Shown: positions 12,413-26,857, counted from the first letter of the stretch. The stretch is DNA of 64,000 bases from Adineta steineri (GCA_905250115.1 CAJNOI010000027.1:62001-126000), one strand, 5' to 3'. Notes: generated by a model not told the origin, from the sequence alone. A program made the numbers and translations.

Positions 12413-13887
12413 CTAATCATTATTTGTATAGATTACACTTTCTCTCGAACGACGAGTGAATCTGTAATTTATCCTTCTTTTTTGCATTCTTTAGCCAGTG
12501 TATTTTTTCTATTCAAAAATTTTATTCTATATAAATCTGCCGTTTTAAATAAATATATATATGAATTGTAAATGAAAGTGTAACGATACGAATCGGCGAA
12601 ATTTGAAGTGTAATTTATTTTTATCGATGAATAAATTAATCGAATAATATAGCGAAAGACTTTTTAGTGTAATCTATTTAAGAATATAGAAGTGAATGAA
12701 AACATAATGTGCCTGTTGGATGTCTAAATTTCTATTGTAAAACAAGAAATCGAAGTTTTGTAAATGATTTTGATTATGAACTAGTGTTATTTTCATAGAA
12801 TAAACTATATGTAAACATTGTTCAGCGGAGATCTTCTTATATTGTCAAAATGTCTATCGTTTATCATCAAGCAGAATCGATTTTATGAGAGTCGAATTTG
12901 ACCCTTGAAAATCTTCGCACTCTTTTGAAATAACTAAAATATCTTATATGCCATCAAAAAATCTTTCTCCTTCAAAAAGTAATCGAAACAATATCTTGTT
13001 CTTTTTAGAATTAATCAATTCGGAGATTTCAAAATAATAGAATATTATTCTTATATGAAGAGTTGTAAGATGATATATCGATATTTACTGGAACGATGAT
13101 ATACATTTCAATACATATCATATTCCTAACTTCTCAATAACCGATTGGCCAAGCAAAGAATAAATATTAAAAGTCAGATCATGTGAATTGATTATGACAA
13201 CATTCAATTCGTGGAAAAAAATCGAATACAGTATAATATATCCTATCTTATTCTTGAAATCTTATAGTGTATATTAGACACTGACTCAAAACTAAAAACT
13301 GTAAGTTCTGTATGTCTGTGATAAATTATGTATTTTTCTAGCATGATATTAATTAAAACAAAATAGAATACAAGAAAGTCATGTATATCAAAATAATATG
13401 AGTGTAGTACAATATGCATATCTATCATTTGTAATGATCTTGTTGAATCAAAATGATCAATGAAAAACAAACTGAGTTTTCTTTTTTTCGATAGTCATAA
13501 TATTTTTTCTACATATTTTAATATAGATATTGCGCGGTTAAAAAATGAAATATTTTATTTAAAAATCAGAATAAAAAATAAGAAATGAACAAATTGGATA
13601 ATTTTACTTTAATCTTTGATATGTAGCTTTTAGCAGCTTTGCCAGTTTGCAAAAACTTAATCAGTTAAATAGCTTCTAATAACTGAATTAAAAAAAGAAT
13701 CATTTTTATCAAGCAATAGTAATGTCCTTAACGATGATGTGTTAGTTAATCTCAATGTTAATCATTATTTAGACACATAACACTCGGCTTTATAAAAATT
13801 TATAAATAAATATATTTAGCAAAAAAACAAAAAGAGAAAAAAATTAAGTTTATTAATTGATATTGCATTATACTTCGTATTGAACAA
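12413..13887. other. Intergenic, convergent 3' flanks
   Basis: Roughly 1.5 kb between the 3' ends of CHMP2 (+) and the NHL gene (-). Contains AATAAA-type polyadenylation motifs near 12548 and an AT-rich body. No supported gene; the 13243-13470 frame is low-complexity. Confidence 0.55.
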
Positions 13888-15771
13888 TTAAAATTTGCTA
13901 TCATCAGGTGATTGCGTTGTAGATTTCTTCGGTTCTCCGTCGGCTTGTTCACGAATTGAACCAAATAATTGCAATCGTTTATTACCACTATCAGCAATAA
14001 CAATTGTTCCATCAGCTGTTATATCCAAACCACATGGACGTTTTAATTCACCTGGTCCACTACCTTCTGTACCAAAATGTGTTATATAACCACCTTCAGG
14101 TGTACAAATAACAATACGATTATGACCTGTATCCGAAATAAAGATTCGATCATTATGATCGATAGCAATACCAGATGCTCCTAGAAGACCTAATCCATCA
14201 TTATCAGTAATATATAATGCGTCAACATAAACTTCTCTAGAGAAATAAATGATTAATTTAAAAGAAAATATAAATGATCATTAAAAAATCATATTTACCC
14301 ATTAGTATATTTTGGAATAAAACATATAGCATCACCTTTACCAATTAAACAAACAATTTGATCACCATGTTGTTGAATAGCTAATTGCACAGGAGATAAT
14401 TGTTCTAAACTGTCGGAATTTAATAATAAATCAATAACTCGTTCACATACACCTTCTGGTCGTAGGACTTGTATACGATAATTTCCTCGATCACAAATAT
14501 ATAAATAACCATCACTATAATCAATAGACATACCAGCTGGATGATGAAATTCATGTATATCATGCCCAGGTGCACCTAATTTATATTGTCTAAAATTATA
14601 TCCTTCTGCATGCGAATCATCATGTTCACTTTCCGGTGAATACATATGAAGACGATGACCAAAATGACTTGCAACAACTACTGTACCATCAAAACCAACA
14701 ACAATAGCTGTTGGTTGAAATTTCGTTGTTGTATTATCATCAATAACATGTTGAAGTTTTCCATACATATCAAATATTTCTACAACACTACGACCAACAT
14801 CACATGAATATATTGTATATGAATCATGATGAATTGATACATCAACAGGTTGTGTTTGATCTTTAACTTGTAAATTTATTATTTGTGTACGTGATTTATT
14901 TGAATAACGTTCATTCAAACTTAATTCATCAGCTGTTAATTCACGTGATAATGTTGTTGCATCGACTAATTGAGGTACTTGATCATCTTCAACATATTCT
15001 TCGACATATTCTTGTGCTTGTTCAGTCTCATACACCTCCGGTGGTGTTGATGGTTTATAGAAAAGACCTAAAGCTGGAAAACGTTGAATAATACGATCAA
15101 TAGTTGACTAAATATAAAATTATGTTTATTGATACGAAGTTTTCAAAAAAAAAGTTTACAGAAATTCTTTTTTTCCGATATGATGAGTCATCTTCATAAT
15201 ATTCTTCGGAATAATATGGTGGTGGTGCTGGTCTTGGTTCATAATCTTGATCTATTTATTAAATTAGAAAGTGAACAACGAATAAAAATATTCGAGAATA
15301 CTTACGATAACGTTCATCCTGATTGTCCCAATATGATGATGATGCTTGCCCTTCAGAAGCTCGTGTTATTGGCGGTGGTGGTGGTGTAAATGCTTTTGGT
15401 GGAGGAGATTGTGGAGGACTTGCAGCGGATGATAATGATGATGATGATGATTTTTGAACTTCATCATTAAATGGATTTGTTGAACGAACTGGGGCTTTCG
15501 GTGCATTACTTATAAAATCAAGTTTTTGATAAATATCTTGTGGTAATTGTTTTTCCGTAGGTGTCACAGGTGTTTGGATAGGTATTCTTTTCAAAACACT
15601 TTCATATTCAGGACGAAGTAGATCGTCGTCATTATGCACTGGTTTCTTTTGTATTGTTGCTATTTATAGAAAAAATTTATTAATTATTAACTAAATACAA
15701 AATATCCTACCATATAATTCTTCCAGTGGCTTATTATCTGTTTGTTTCAATGGATCAAATTCATCAGCCAT
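13888..15771 (-). CDS. NHL-repeat beta-propeller protein with Pro-rich N-terminus
   Basis: Exons (minus) 15771-15711, 15659-15306, 15251-15160, 15107-14299, 14236-13888 give 554 aa. The first ~200 residues are disordered: Ser- and Pro-rich (SPPQSPPPKAFTPPPPP) and Tyr/Glu-rich. The C-terminal ~300 residues hold at least five NHL-type blades, for example HPAGMSIDYSDGYLYICD, GASGIAIDHNDRIFISD and KRPCGLDITADGTIVIAD, each followed by a (G)N(Y)RIQV-like strand. This is the beta-propeller of TRIM-NHL and related proteins, but no RING, B-box or signal peptide is present, so it is probably cytosolic and may bind RNA or protein. The start codon is the first ATG of the first exon, 237 bp from the divergent neighbour's ATG. 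Confidence 0.82.
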
Positions 15772-16008
15772 GCTTCACGTGATGTAAACTATAATCAAAA
15801 GTGATGTTATATGTTGTAAGGTAATATCACGTCTTCAGAATGAGTCACGTTATATGAATATATGATTTGTATTTCTGCATATATCGTTTTTTTATCGATA
15901 CACATGAACGCACACATATATCTTTTCTTTGAAGGTAAAATAGCGAACGTTGTTATTTATTGAGAGTCTTTGTAGGCGTTTTTTGGAAGAAGAAGAAGAA
16001 GAAACATA
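15772..16008. promoter_or_regulatory. Likely bidirectional promoter region
   Basis: The 237 bp separate the divergent start codons of the NHL gene and the coiled-coil gene. No TATA box is obvious on either side. Shared regulation is inferred only from the spacing. Confidence 0.45.
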
Positions 16009-17220
16009 ATGTCTGGACAACCTTCAGCTGCTTCTGGTGTATGGCCTCGAGCTACTGCTTTTCCATCACTAGGTGGCACAGGTTCAGGACCTATACCTCT
16101 TGGTGGTGGTCCAACAGGTTTACCAACTGTAAATAATCCAAATTTACCAATAAATACAAGAACAAATCTAGGAAATCTTCCACCACCTATTCCTCAACAA
16201 CCACGTACTCCTTTTCCTTCACTTCAACAACAAGGAGGTCAACAGACAAGTCTTTTTACAAATCAATATGCTACACCTAATACTTTACAACCATATAATA
16301 CAGCAGCAGCATCGAATTTAGTATGTAATTTAACTTTATGAAATGATAATTCTTCATCTATTTATTTAAAATAAATAATCCAGATATCGAATATAGCACA
16401 AAATGCTCAAAATGAAGCTTATCAACGACGATTAAGACAACTTGAAGGTGAAAATGAAGATCGAAGACATGCGGTATGAAAATACAAGAAAAAATGGAAA
16501 TTAATTGTAAACATAAAATTCTATTTGTTAATTTAGACTCAGCATCTTACACAAATAGGTGGACAAGTATTACAAGGTCAAATGGATATACAAGAACAAG
16601 TTTTAGAATATCAATACGTACATATATACATTATTATTCTTTTTAAATCTCATTTTAGTAAAAACAATTTATAGATGTTAGAAAATTGTATGGATTATCT
16701 TGATCATCAAAATCAGGTTATTGGTGAACAATCAGAAGAATTAGCATTGATTCGAGCTAAAATGAAACATTTTGAATATCTTATGGATGCATTCAAACTT
16801 AGTAAAGGTACTATACATATATATATATATATATACATGATGATAAAATATTAACAATTTTCTTTTGTAGAAGGTAATAATCTTATGCATAGTATGTCTG
16901 GAGAGTCAAAGTTCGTCGATAGTAACAGATTATGTTGTCGTGAACCTTTGTAAATATGATTAGAAATTTTTCTTTTTTGATGAATTATTCTTGTTTGAAG
17001 AGCATTACCAGCTCCATCAACTTCACCGTTTTTTGCTGGAGGTCCTACACGTGTTACTGCATCAACATTTCAACCATTTAATCCTCGATATCGATCACCA
17101 ACTAGTCGAGCAACGGCAGCTGCAAATTTAAATGGACGACGAAGTATAACACCATCAGTTAATAATAATCAAAATCGTACAACTGCTAATGAACGACCTT
17201 CACGTCGTTTCAATAATTAA
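16009..17220 (+). CDS. Unknown protein, Pro/Gly/Gln-rich head and central coiled coil
   Basis: Exons 16009-16320, 16384-16473, 16537-16617, 16675-16807, 16871-16949, 17001-17220, giving 304 aa. Residues 1-104 are low-complexity (Gly/Pro/Thr/Gln; FPSLGGTGSGPIPLGGG). Residues ~105-205 form a charged, Gln/Glu-rich helix likely to be a coiled coil (NEAYQRRLRQLEGENEDRR...QEQVLEYQYMLENCMDYL). The C-terminal ~75 residues are again disordered and basic (NLNGRRSITP...RPSRRFNN). The layout resembles FG-poor nucleoporin or scaffold proteins, but I do not recognise a family. It lies head-to-head with the NHL-repeat gene. No signal peptide or membrane segment. Confidence 0.75.
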
Positions 17221-17372
17221 AAATTCATGACACTAATTTTATTTAAATTAATAAAAAACACCAACAAACAAACTCAGGAGAAAATAATTCTATTAATGTA
17301 TTTTCTTTATTTTTTTTTTCTTTGGAATTAATTCAGATATATAATAAAATAATAATTCAAATTTTTTCTGAA

Positions 17373-19013
17373 TTAAACTTTAGTTGATATAGGTATTGTT
17401 GATGATATAACATCGGGATGATCATTTGTATGATGATAGATAATATCCATTGTTACATTATCATTTTCTCTTAATCGTGGTCGTTTTAATAAACGATTTA
17501 AATGTCTATATGTACTATTATTACGTTGTTTTTGTTGTCGAATACAAAACAGAGTGAAACTTATACTTATAATCAATATAAATATTAATATGATGATGAT
17601 ATATATTCGATAATGATAAAATATTGTTAATTGATTTCGATGTTTTGATGTTTGTTGTTGATAAAAATATGAAACGTTATAATGTTTACCATAAATAGTT
17701 ATACCTTCATCAGGTAAAACATGACATTGAAGTAAACGTTGTTCGAAATAACATAAACGTTCTTCTTGTGCTAAAACATATAAACTTGAATTTGAATAAC
17801 AATATGGTGTTAATGACATCAATGATTTATCAATATGTCGATATAAATAACGTATAATACATGAACATGTATTTAAATCTTTTGGAAATTTAATAAATGT
17901 TTTTAAATTTGTTAATGGAGAAAATTGAGCAAATACACAAAAATGTTTATTATCATCTAATTGAAAATTAATACTTTCATTTAATATAAGTAAATTTGTA
18001 GTCATATGAAGAAATGCATATGGATCGAGACGATAAATATCTTTACCAAGATTTAATTCTTTTAAATGATATAAATTAAAAAAAGCTTCATTTTCAATTG
18101 TTGTTATACCATTTAATACTAAATATTCTAATTGATTTAAATGTTCAAACATTCGTTTAGTTATATGTTGAATTGAACGTGAAAATATTTTTAAATATTT
18201 TAAATTTGGAAAACATTGAGATAATTCTCGATTATTAAATGATTTAAAACCACCATGTGCGTAATAATTTTCAAGTATTAATTCTTTAACTGAATTAAAA
18301 ATAATAGGAAAATGTTTTCCTTGTAAATAACGTATACTGATATCTTTTATTGAAATTTTATATACTTGAAATGTAAATATATTTGATGATGGAAGAAAAC
18401 CGGTAAATGAAGGATTATCAATAATTAAATGATAAATAAAAATTGTATTATAAAAAAAATCAATTGGGATTTTTGAATTTGTATTAGATAATTTTAATTC
18501 ATAACAATTCAATTTTGAAAGTGTTCCATTACCATATATTAATGATGGTGAATTATAAAATGATATTATAAGTTGCTCTTGAGAATCTGATAGATTTAAT
18601 TCTTCAAATATACTTGAATGAGTTTGTTCAATATTAACAAACGCAATAACATTTCGATTATTTGTTTTATGTGTTTGTTTAACACTTTGACTTTCAAATT
18701 GTATATAACGAAAAGCTTTCGTTGGTATAAATGGATAATTTGCAAATGTTAAAGTACGAAAACGATAATAAATATATTTAAATTGATCAAATGTTGTTAA
18801 TTTTGTTTCATTTAAATATTCACTTGAATATGTACAAAAAAGATCTTGATTTGATAATGAACGTGGTTTAGTTAAATAATTTGTATCATATATTGCAAAA
18901 AGTGGAAAATTTGTACATTTACACATATTTAAAAATTCACATTCATCACCATTGGCATTTATTGATCGTAAAAAGATATTTAAAAAAAATATTAGACAAA
19001 GATTGAAAAACAT
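17373..19013 (-). CDS. Leucine-rich-repeat type I transmembrane protein
   Basis: Single exon, 546 aa. A signal peptide (FFNLCLIFFLNIFLRS) is followed by a Cys-containing N-cap (CEFLNMCKC), then degenerate LRRs that become clear at about residues 255-345 (LKYLKIFSRSIQHI, LEYLVLNGITTIEN, LKELNLGKDIYRLD). A C-cap with four to five Cys (NTCSCIIRYLYR...YC...C) follows, then one membrane helix (about 467-491, IYIIIILIFILIISISFTLF) and a basic ~55-residue cytoplasmic tail. The shape matches LRR cell-surface receptors and adhesion proteins; no TIR, kinase or Ig domain is present. ATG at 19013 gives the signal peptide directly. Confidence 0.82.
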   Translation of the reverse strand: MFFNLCLIFFLNIFLRSINANGDECEFLNMCKCTNFPLFAIYDTNYLTKPRSLSNQDLFCTYSSEYLNETKLTTFDQFKYIYYRFRTLTFANYPFIPTKAFRYIQFESQSVKQTHKTNNRNVIAFVNIEQTHSSIFEELNLSDSQEQLIISFYNSPSLIYGNGTLSKLNCYELKLSNTNSKIPIDFFYNTIFIYHLIIDNPSFTGFLPSSNIFTFQVYKISIKDISIRYLQGKHFPIIFNSVKELILENYYAHGGFKSFNNRELSQCFPNLKYLKIFSRSIQHITKRMFEHLNQLEYLVLNGITTIENEAFFNLYHLKELNLGKDIYRLDPYAFLHMTTNLLILNESINFQLDDNKHFCVFAQFSPLTNLKTFIKFPKDLNTCSCIIRYLYRHIDKSLMSLTPYCYSNSSLYVLAQEERLCYFEQRLLQCHVLPDEGITIYGKHYNVSYFYQQQTSKHRNQLTIFYHYRIYIIIILIFILIISISFTLFCIRQQKQRNNSTYRHLNRLLKRPRLRENDNVTMDIIYHHTNDHPDVISSTIPISTKV

Positions 19014-21066
19014 TTCATCATCAGTTACTATGAAAATAATCTATCTGAAAGAAGAAAAAAAACAGAAATCAATAATAATTATTTGTTATTCGGCATTGTC
19101 AATATGATTTCTTGCTAGTATGTAGGAATTGATGAATTATACATCATAGGACTAATATAAACAAATGAATAAACTAATAGAAAAGAAGAATTTTTTGTCT
19201 GAATTTTGCAGAAATAGTACTATACTTGATTAGTTTGGAAATAAAAACATATAAAACCTTCATTGTTCCGATTAGTTGCCCATTTTCACTTCGTAGAGAA
19301 AAAAAAGAGAAGTAATAACATGCATCAAACCGCATTCTCGATTCTCTCGTGTGTTGAGCACATTTTCTTCTTGCCGTCTGTTTCGTAATCATCTTCAGTT
19401 TGCGGCATACACATATATTTTCTCTCTCTCTCTCTCTTAGCTGTTCTCTTTCTTTCTTTCTTTTTTTTTACTAGTACTATGTTGCTGGAACATGTTAATG
19501 TTGAACATTGCGGTCGTCATCATCATCGCTGTCGATCAGCATCTATGTAATATAAGAAAGAATTGACTAACTCTTGGTTACTTACTCGTTCAGTTGTTCG
19601 ATGCTTATCTTAGGCACGTACGGTTGACAGACACTTGCACTTTTCTCGCATGTTTGTGTTCCCTTTGAATAACAAAAGACTTAAAGGAATCATTATGATG
19701 TTAGTATGCTCTTTATTGCATCATACATAGGATAAAAATACATTATTGTCTATTTTTTCGTTTTCTTTTCTACTTTAATTTTTATTAATAGAGAGAGATT
19801 CATGCAAAGAAAGAATTTAAGAGCATCCGGTTGGAATGAGTATGTGTGTGTGTGTATAGCAATTAAATTATTTTTCTTTTTCATCTTCACTTACACGTGA
19901 TTATCATGGGAAATAATGAACAAATCTAAGCATTTGATTGAAGACAAGACACGTAAATCTTGCAAGGTCATTTGAAAATTTTTATTCTAATAATAAAATA
20001 CGCTTAAGTAATAATCCTTTATAAATGTCATACGTTTAACTGAACATTAAATATCAAATTGTATTTATGCCTGAAGAAGCAGATGAGACTGAAAAGATCT
20101 TCTTATTTTGTCTTTTGATGAGAGAAATGGTTTCTTTATTAAATAATATCATAGATGGGTTCTATCAACGTATTAAAAGAATCCGTAGTTTTTCTTTTTC
20201 TATAATTATTTAGTCGGAAGTACCATTAAAATATATGGTTCGAGTATGTGATGCGTAGATGCATGATGTAATTTAAATAGAATGAATATGATGAAATAAT
20301 CTTGACATTGTTCGAGAACTAATTTTATCGAAAAAAAAAAAGAAAAGTTTGTTAGAGAACAATGATTTCTTCTTCATTTATTATCAAATTATAGTACAAT
20401 ATAATTATTCATATATAAATCATTATGTACATATGTAACAAATTGACGTTAGATTATTATTGATTATATAACAATAGACAAGATCAATTTATAAGACTAT
20501 AAATAATTAGTATGATGTTGCTCTTCTTTTTTTTNNNNNNNNNNTTAAATGATGATGAAGGTTTTTAAAATCTATAAAGATTTGACGAAGAATATTTATT
20601 GGATGATAGATGTCAGTTTTTTAAAATTACATTGGTTAGAAGAATTAGTCATCAAAGAATTGCTGGACTTCTTTCATTCATTCCTCTCCTTCCAGTAATC
20701 ATTTAATTCATAGAAAAATATTATCAAGTTTTCTGAGCAAATATCTCATTATATTTTTTATAAATCATTTACTACAGAATAATCATTAGAATTTTTAACT
20801 TACTGTACAGTTATAAGCAATATGTAACATAGGATTTGAATCTATTATTAATATAATCCTCTTCGATTGTTTATTATCATGAATAGATACTTATAAGTAC
20901 TAGTCGAAAGATTTTCTTATAAGAAATTTTATTCGTAATAAACTAAATCGTATTAAAATCTCAGTTCAATCTGATTAAATTAGACAAATGACTATTTGAA
21001 CTAAATAGAAAGTCTTTCGTAAATATAATGTATTCTGTTAAGTTTATAGATTTTGCTAATCAAAAA
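19014..21066. other. Intergenic with simple repeats and an assembly gap
   Basis: About 2 kb with a CT tract near 19421-19437, a TG tract near 19845-19858 and ten Ns at 20535-20544. A 72-codon frame at 19174-19392 (-) has no family features. It is the shared upstream region of the LRR gene (-) and GPR107 (+). Confidence 0.55.
20535..20544. other. Assembly gap (10 N)
   Basis: Ten undetermined bases after a poly-T run. Its true length is unknown. It lies outside any recognised gene. Confidence 1.
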
Positions 21067-23511
<2,445 letters not shown>

Positions 23512-23736
23512 GTCTCATCTTATTCTTCTGTACTTTTACACTTAAACTTAACATTTCTTTTCTTGTATTTTGTGTTTTAAAATTCAAAAAAGAAAAGATA
23601 TTTCCTATACTCATCAGTAATACTATTTCTAAATTATTGAATCTACAAGTCAACAATGAAATGAAAGAATAATACGCCTTGATCTAGATATATTTTATTG
23701 TTTAGAATAGATATCATAAAAAAAGAAGAAGTAAGA

Positions 23737-24873
23737 CTAAAAATGAAGGTTCATCCATCGTGTTGATGCATGTTTAACTTTTGTTTGTTTAAGACAAATA
23801 GGATTTGGTACGAAAGTTCCTGGTGCAATTGGATTTGGACTTCCTCTTATATAATCAATTCGTTCACCACTTGGTCGAGATATACTAGATGGATAACATT
23901 CACTTTGGGCATAAGTTTCAAAAAGAAATTCTCCATTACGCCATTGATTACATTTATGAGTTGGTCCAAATGGTGATGTACATTGAATATCAGCAGCAAC
24001 AAAATCTTCACTTTGATTATATTTATTACCAAAACACCAATCATTCCAATAATCTAAACCATAAAGATCACAAGTACCATTATTACGATTATAATAATAT
24101 TGATAACCTGATGTAAAATTCATCCACATATCAAATACACCATCATATGTTGAATTACCACGACCACCATTAACAGATACCATAACACGCATTTGTTGAA
24201 CTGTTTTATCATAAAATATCATACCTTCCGATCGATAATCAATAGCAGGAATAACATGAAAAAATCCATTTGTATAACTTTCAGGTGCACAACAATCATG
24301 TGGATCTTCATTATGTTCTTGTTTAATATTTTCGACTACTTCTTCAGTTTTTATCATATTTAATGATGATTGTGTTAATTTAATATCTGAACATTGATGA
24401 AAAACAGTTCCATGATCATCTTCTTCAGGATTATTTGATAAATAACGAACACGTAAAACACATTCATCACATGCTTCACTTGGTAAATTAATATCAATGG
24501 AAAAATTTGTTTGTGTTATTTGATTCATTGCATTATAATCAGAAAATGAATGAAGTACACGAAAATCATTTTCCGATGGATTAAGACCATTAGCAAATGA
24601 AATATCAAGTGCACCTGGTTTAACTGTATAATAATGATTAAGATTTTGTTGAAATTCAACTTTATATTTGCTACCAGCAACTAATGATGTTCGTGGCGAT
24701 GATGATGTTGAATTAATATTACCACATGGTCCTATTTTACGATAACATGGATGAGCGCCTGGTGCTGAAATATCGAATGTACTACGTTGCATCGGTGCCC
24801 AAAGACATATATGCATATACACACCATTGCCAATAATTGAAAGTATAAAAAGCGAAAAGACAAGATGATACAT
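23737..24873 (-). CDS. Secreted His-brace (LPMO-like) + ependymin-related fusion protein
   Basis: Single exon, 378 aa. A 20-residue signal peptide, if cut after VYM, leaves His21 as mature N-terminus (HICLWAPMQR). His80 (NLNHYY) follows, as does a Cys-rich Ig-like region ending CVLRVRYLSN...FHQCSDI. An N-terminal His plus a second His is the copper 'histidine brace' arrangement of lytic polysaccharide monooxygenases and related copper-binding proteins. After a ~25-residue acidic linker, residues ~194-370 match the ependymin-related family: CCAPESYTNGFF, IFYDKTVQQMRV, FDMWMNFTSGYQYYY with GTCDLYG, FLFETYAQSECYP and a final FVPNPIC. Ependymin-related proteins are secreted or lysosomal lipid/calcium-binding glycoproteins. 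Several N-x-S/T sites fit secretion. Copper binding is inference. Confidence 0.75.
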   Translation of the reverse strand: MYHLVFSLFILSIIGNGVYMHICLWAPMQRSTFDISAPGAHPCYRKIGPCGNINSTSSSPRTSLVAGSKYKVEFQQNLNHYYTVKPGALDISFANGLNPSENDFRVLHSFSDYNAMNQITQTNFSIDINLPSEACDECVLRVRYLSNNPEEDDHGTVFHQCSDIKLTQSSLNMIKTEEVVENIKQEHNEDPHDCCAPESYTNGFFHVIPAIDYRSEGMIFYDKTVQQMRVMVSVNGGRGNSTYDGVFDMWMNFTSGYQYYYNRNNGTCDLYGLDYWNDWCFGNKYNQSEDFVAADIQCTSPFGPTHKCNQWRNGEFLFETYAQSECYPSSISRPSGERIDYIRGSPNPIAPGTFVPNPICLKQTKVKHASTRWMNLHF

Positions 24874-25177
24874 CTTTGTTGATGTCTTTAATTTAATAAT
24901 AAATAAAATGATAAGATTGCAGTTACTTTTTGAGTAGTGGAAAATGCTTTATCATTAACTAAAGAAAAGATATATTGTCACCTTGATAAACACTTTTCTT
25001 TTATTTAATGATGAATACAAATGATAAGAATTTATGGTAACAAAAAGAAAATATATGTATGTCATGCACCTATTACAAAAAAAACGATAATACATGTTGA
25101 TAAATAATAGATCATTGTTCTTTTTTTAACCTTTATATTTTGTACAATACACAGAAAAAAAAGAAAAGACAAAATTC

Positions 25178-26857
25178 TTATTTATTTGTTAAAATTCCAT
25201 TATTTGTTTTTGTTGTTTGTTGTGTTGTTGATAATTGTTGATCAGCAATTAATAAATCAATATAATTTTTTAAACGTTTACCACGTTGTTTCGTCCATAA
25301 TCTCCAATCATTCATAGCAAGAATTTGTACAACATTTTGTATTGCACTTGATAATGTAAATACAACTGTAAACATCGATATATCATGGGATAAATATGAA
25401 TTAAGATCAAATAAATTATTTTGTTGTTCAATACTCATTAATGAACAATGTATAACTGGATATTGTGAATTCGATGATAAACACATAGCTAAACCATTAT
25501 TTATATTACCAAGTGTAATAAATACTGTTGGACGACAATGTTCATAAGAATAATTTGATAGAAATTTTAATATTGTTTTAGTTGATTTATAAATTGAACA
25601 AAGACGTACATCACATTGAATATTATAGACTTCATTAAGAGTTATTTTTATCTTTTGTCCATGTTCAACATCAGGAGTTGATGAGCAAACTATAATACAA
25701 CGACTTGTTGTTAATGGTATAAATGATGATTTATAGATATTTAATGATAGTATACTTTGATTTATATCAATATGATCATCTTCAGGTATAATACGATTTA
25801 TTGAGGTATTTTCATCATCTTCATTTTCTGTATCATCTATAGTGGATTTTTGTTTTTGATGAAGAAAACTTCGACGTCGTGGACTTATTTTATTTGTTAT
25901 ATAAGCATTATTATTTAGATCAAGTATATCTCTTAATGCATTATTTATCCATGAAAGATTTTCTTGAATTAATTCAATTCCTGTTGATGTTGTTTTTTCC
26001 ATAGGTCGTAAAATATGCCATGTTTCAATATCAAATGCATTAGCAACAACAATTTCTTTTGGCATAGCTGTTGTTATACCAAATTCTATTTTTAAATCAA
26101 TTAATTGACAATTTTTTTTAACCATCCATATATGTTCAAGTATATCAAATATTGTACAACATGTTTCATACATATATTCAATTTCTGTTTGAGTTATTTT
26201 TAAATTTTCAATATCTAAATTTGCATTAAGAAGTTGTTCATATGACCATATTGATGAAAAACATTCATCGGAATCGGAATCATCATCATCTAATAAACTT
26301 TCACGTGATGATTCAAGATGTTCATCAATACTTCCTGTTGTTGCTGAACGTCGATAAGTTAACGGATGAAGTTTATGATAAATTTCAACAATGGGTGGTA
26401 CAAATCGATGTCCATTCATAATACCATCATTACGTTTCGTATATGTTTCATTAGCTAAACGACGAATAATCCATAAGATTGGTATCATTGTACATTTTCT
26501 TGCAATAAACATATCTGGTTGTGGATGTGACGCAACAAAAAATGTTGGTATTGATGTTTCACGTAAAATTTCATAGACACATGTTGTTATTGATGTTGTT
26601 AATGCACCTTTACCAGGAATTTCAATATATAAACTTGGATTCGGCGGAATAGTTTGTAATTGTTGTTGAGTAAAACGAAATATACTATCGATACTTGATC
26701 GACGTGTACCAGGTATACTTAAGATTTTATTTGATGGTCGATGATTATCTTTTCGATAAATACAAATCAGACCAGGTTGATCAATCATTGAATAGATTCG
26801 TTTCGTTTTACCATCAAATAATTTTTGACCAAGAATATCATGCGTAGATGATGCCAT
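25178..26857 (-). CDS. Degenerate, intronless PAICS-like protein (SAICAR synthetase + PurE-like)
   Basis: Single exon, 559 aa. The N-terminus has the SAICAR-synthetase signature QKLFDGKTKRIYSM; later come MIPILWIIRRLANE, GHRFVPPIVEIY and DLKIEFG (254-260), in the same order as in animal PAICS. A PurE-like C-terminal domain (about 386-545) starts CIIVCSSTPDVEHGQKI and keeps the fold pattern. However, the PurE catalytic segment SAHK is replaced by SIYK (421-424), and the GRSNGLG loop by GNINNGL. Insertions at ~165-215 (Ser/Asp-rich) and ~315-385 make it longer than vertebrate PAICS (about 425 aa). The reading frame is intact, so a diverged, possibly non-catalytic paralog is more likely than a pseudogene. 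Lack of introns suggests retroposition. Normal PAICS makes SAICAR in purine synthesis in the cytosol. Confidence 0.82.
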   Translation of the reverse strand: MASSTHDILGQKLFDGKTKRIYSMIDQPGLICIYRKDNHRPSNKILSIPGTRRSSIDSIFRFTQQQLQTIPPNPSLYIEIPGKGALTTSITTCVYEILRETSIPTFFVASHPQPDMFIARKCTMIPILWIIRRLANETYTKRNDGIMNGHRFVPPIVEIYHKLHPLTYRRSATTGSIDEHLESSRESLLDDDDSDSDECFSSIWSYEQLLNANLDIENLKITQTEIEYMYETCCTIFDILEHIWMVKKNCQLIDLKIEFGITTAMPKEIVVANAFDIETWHILRPMEKTTSTGIELIQENLSWINNALRDILDLNNNAYITNKISPRRRSFLHQKQKSTIDDTENEDDENTSINRIIPEDDHIDINQSILSLNIYKSSFIPLTTSRCIIVCSSTPDVEHGQKIKITLNEVYNIQCDVRLCSIYKSTKTILKFLSNYSYEHCRPTVFITLGNINNGLAMCLSSNSQYPVIHCSLMSIEQQNNLFDLNSYLSHDISMFTVVFTLSSAIQNVVQILAMNDWRLWTKQRGKRLKNYIDLLIADQQLSTTQQTTKTNNGILTNK

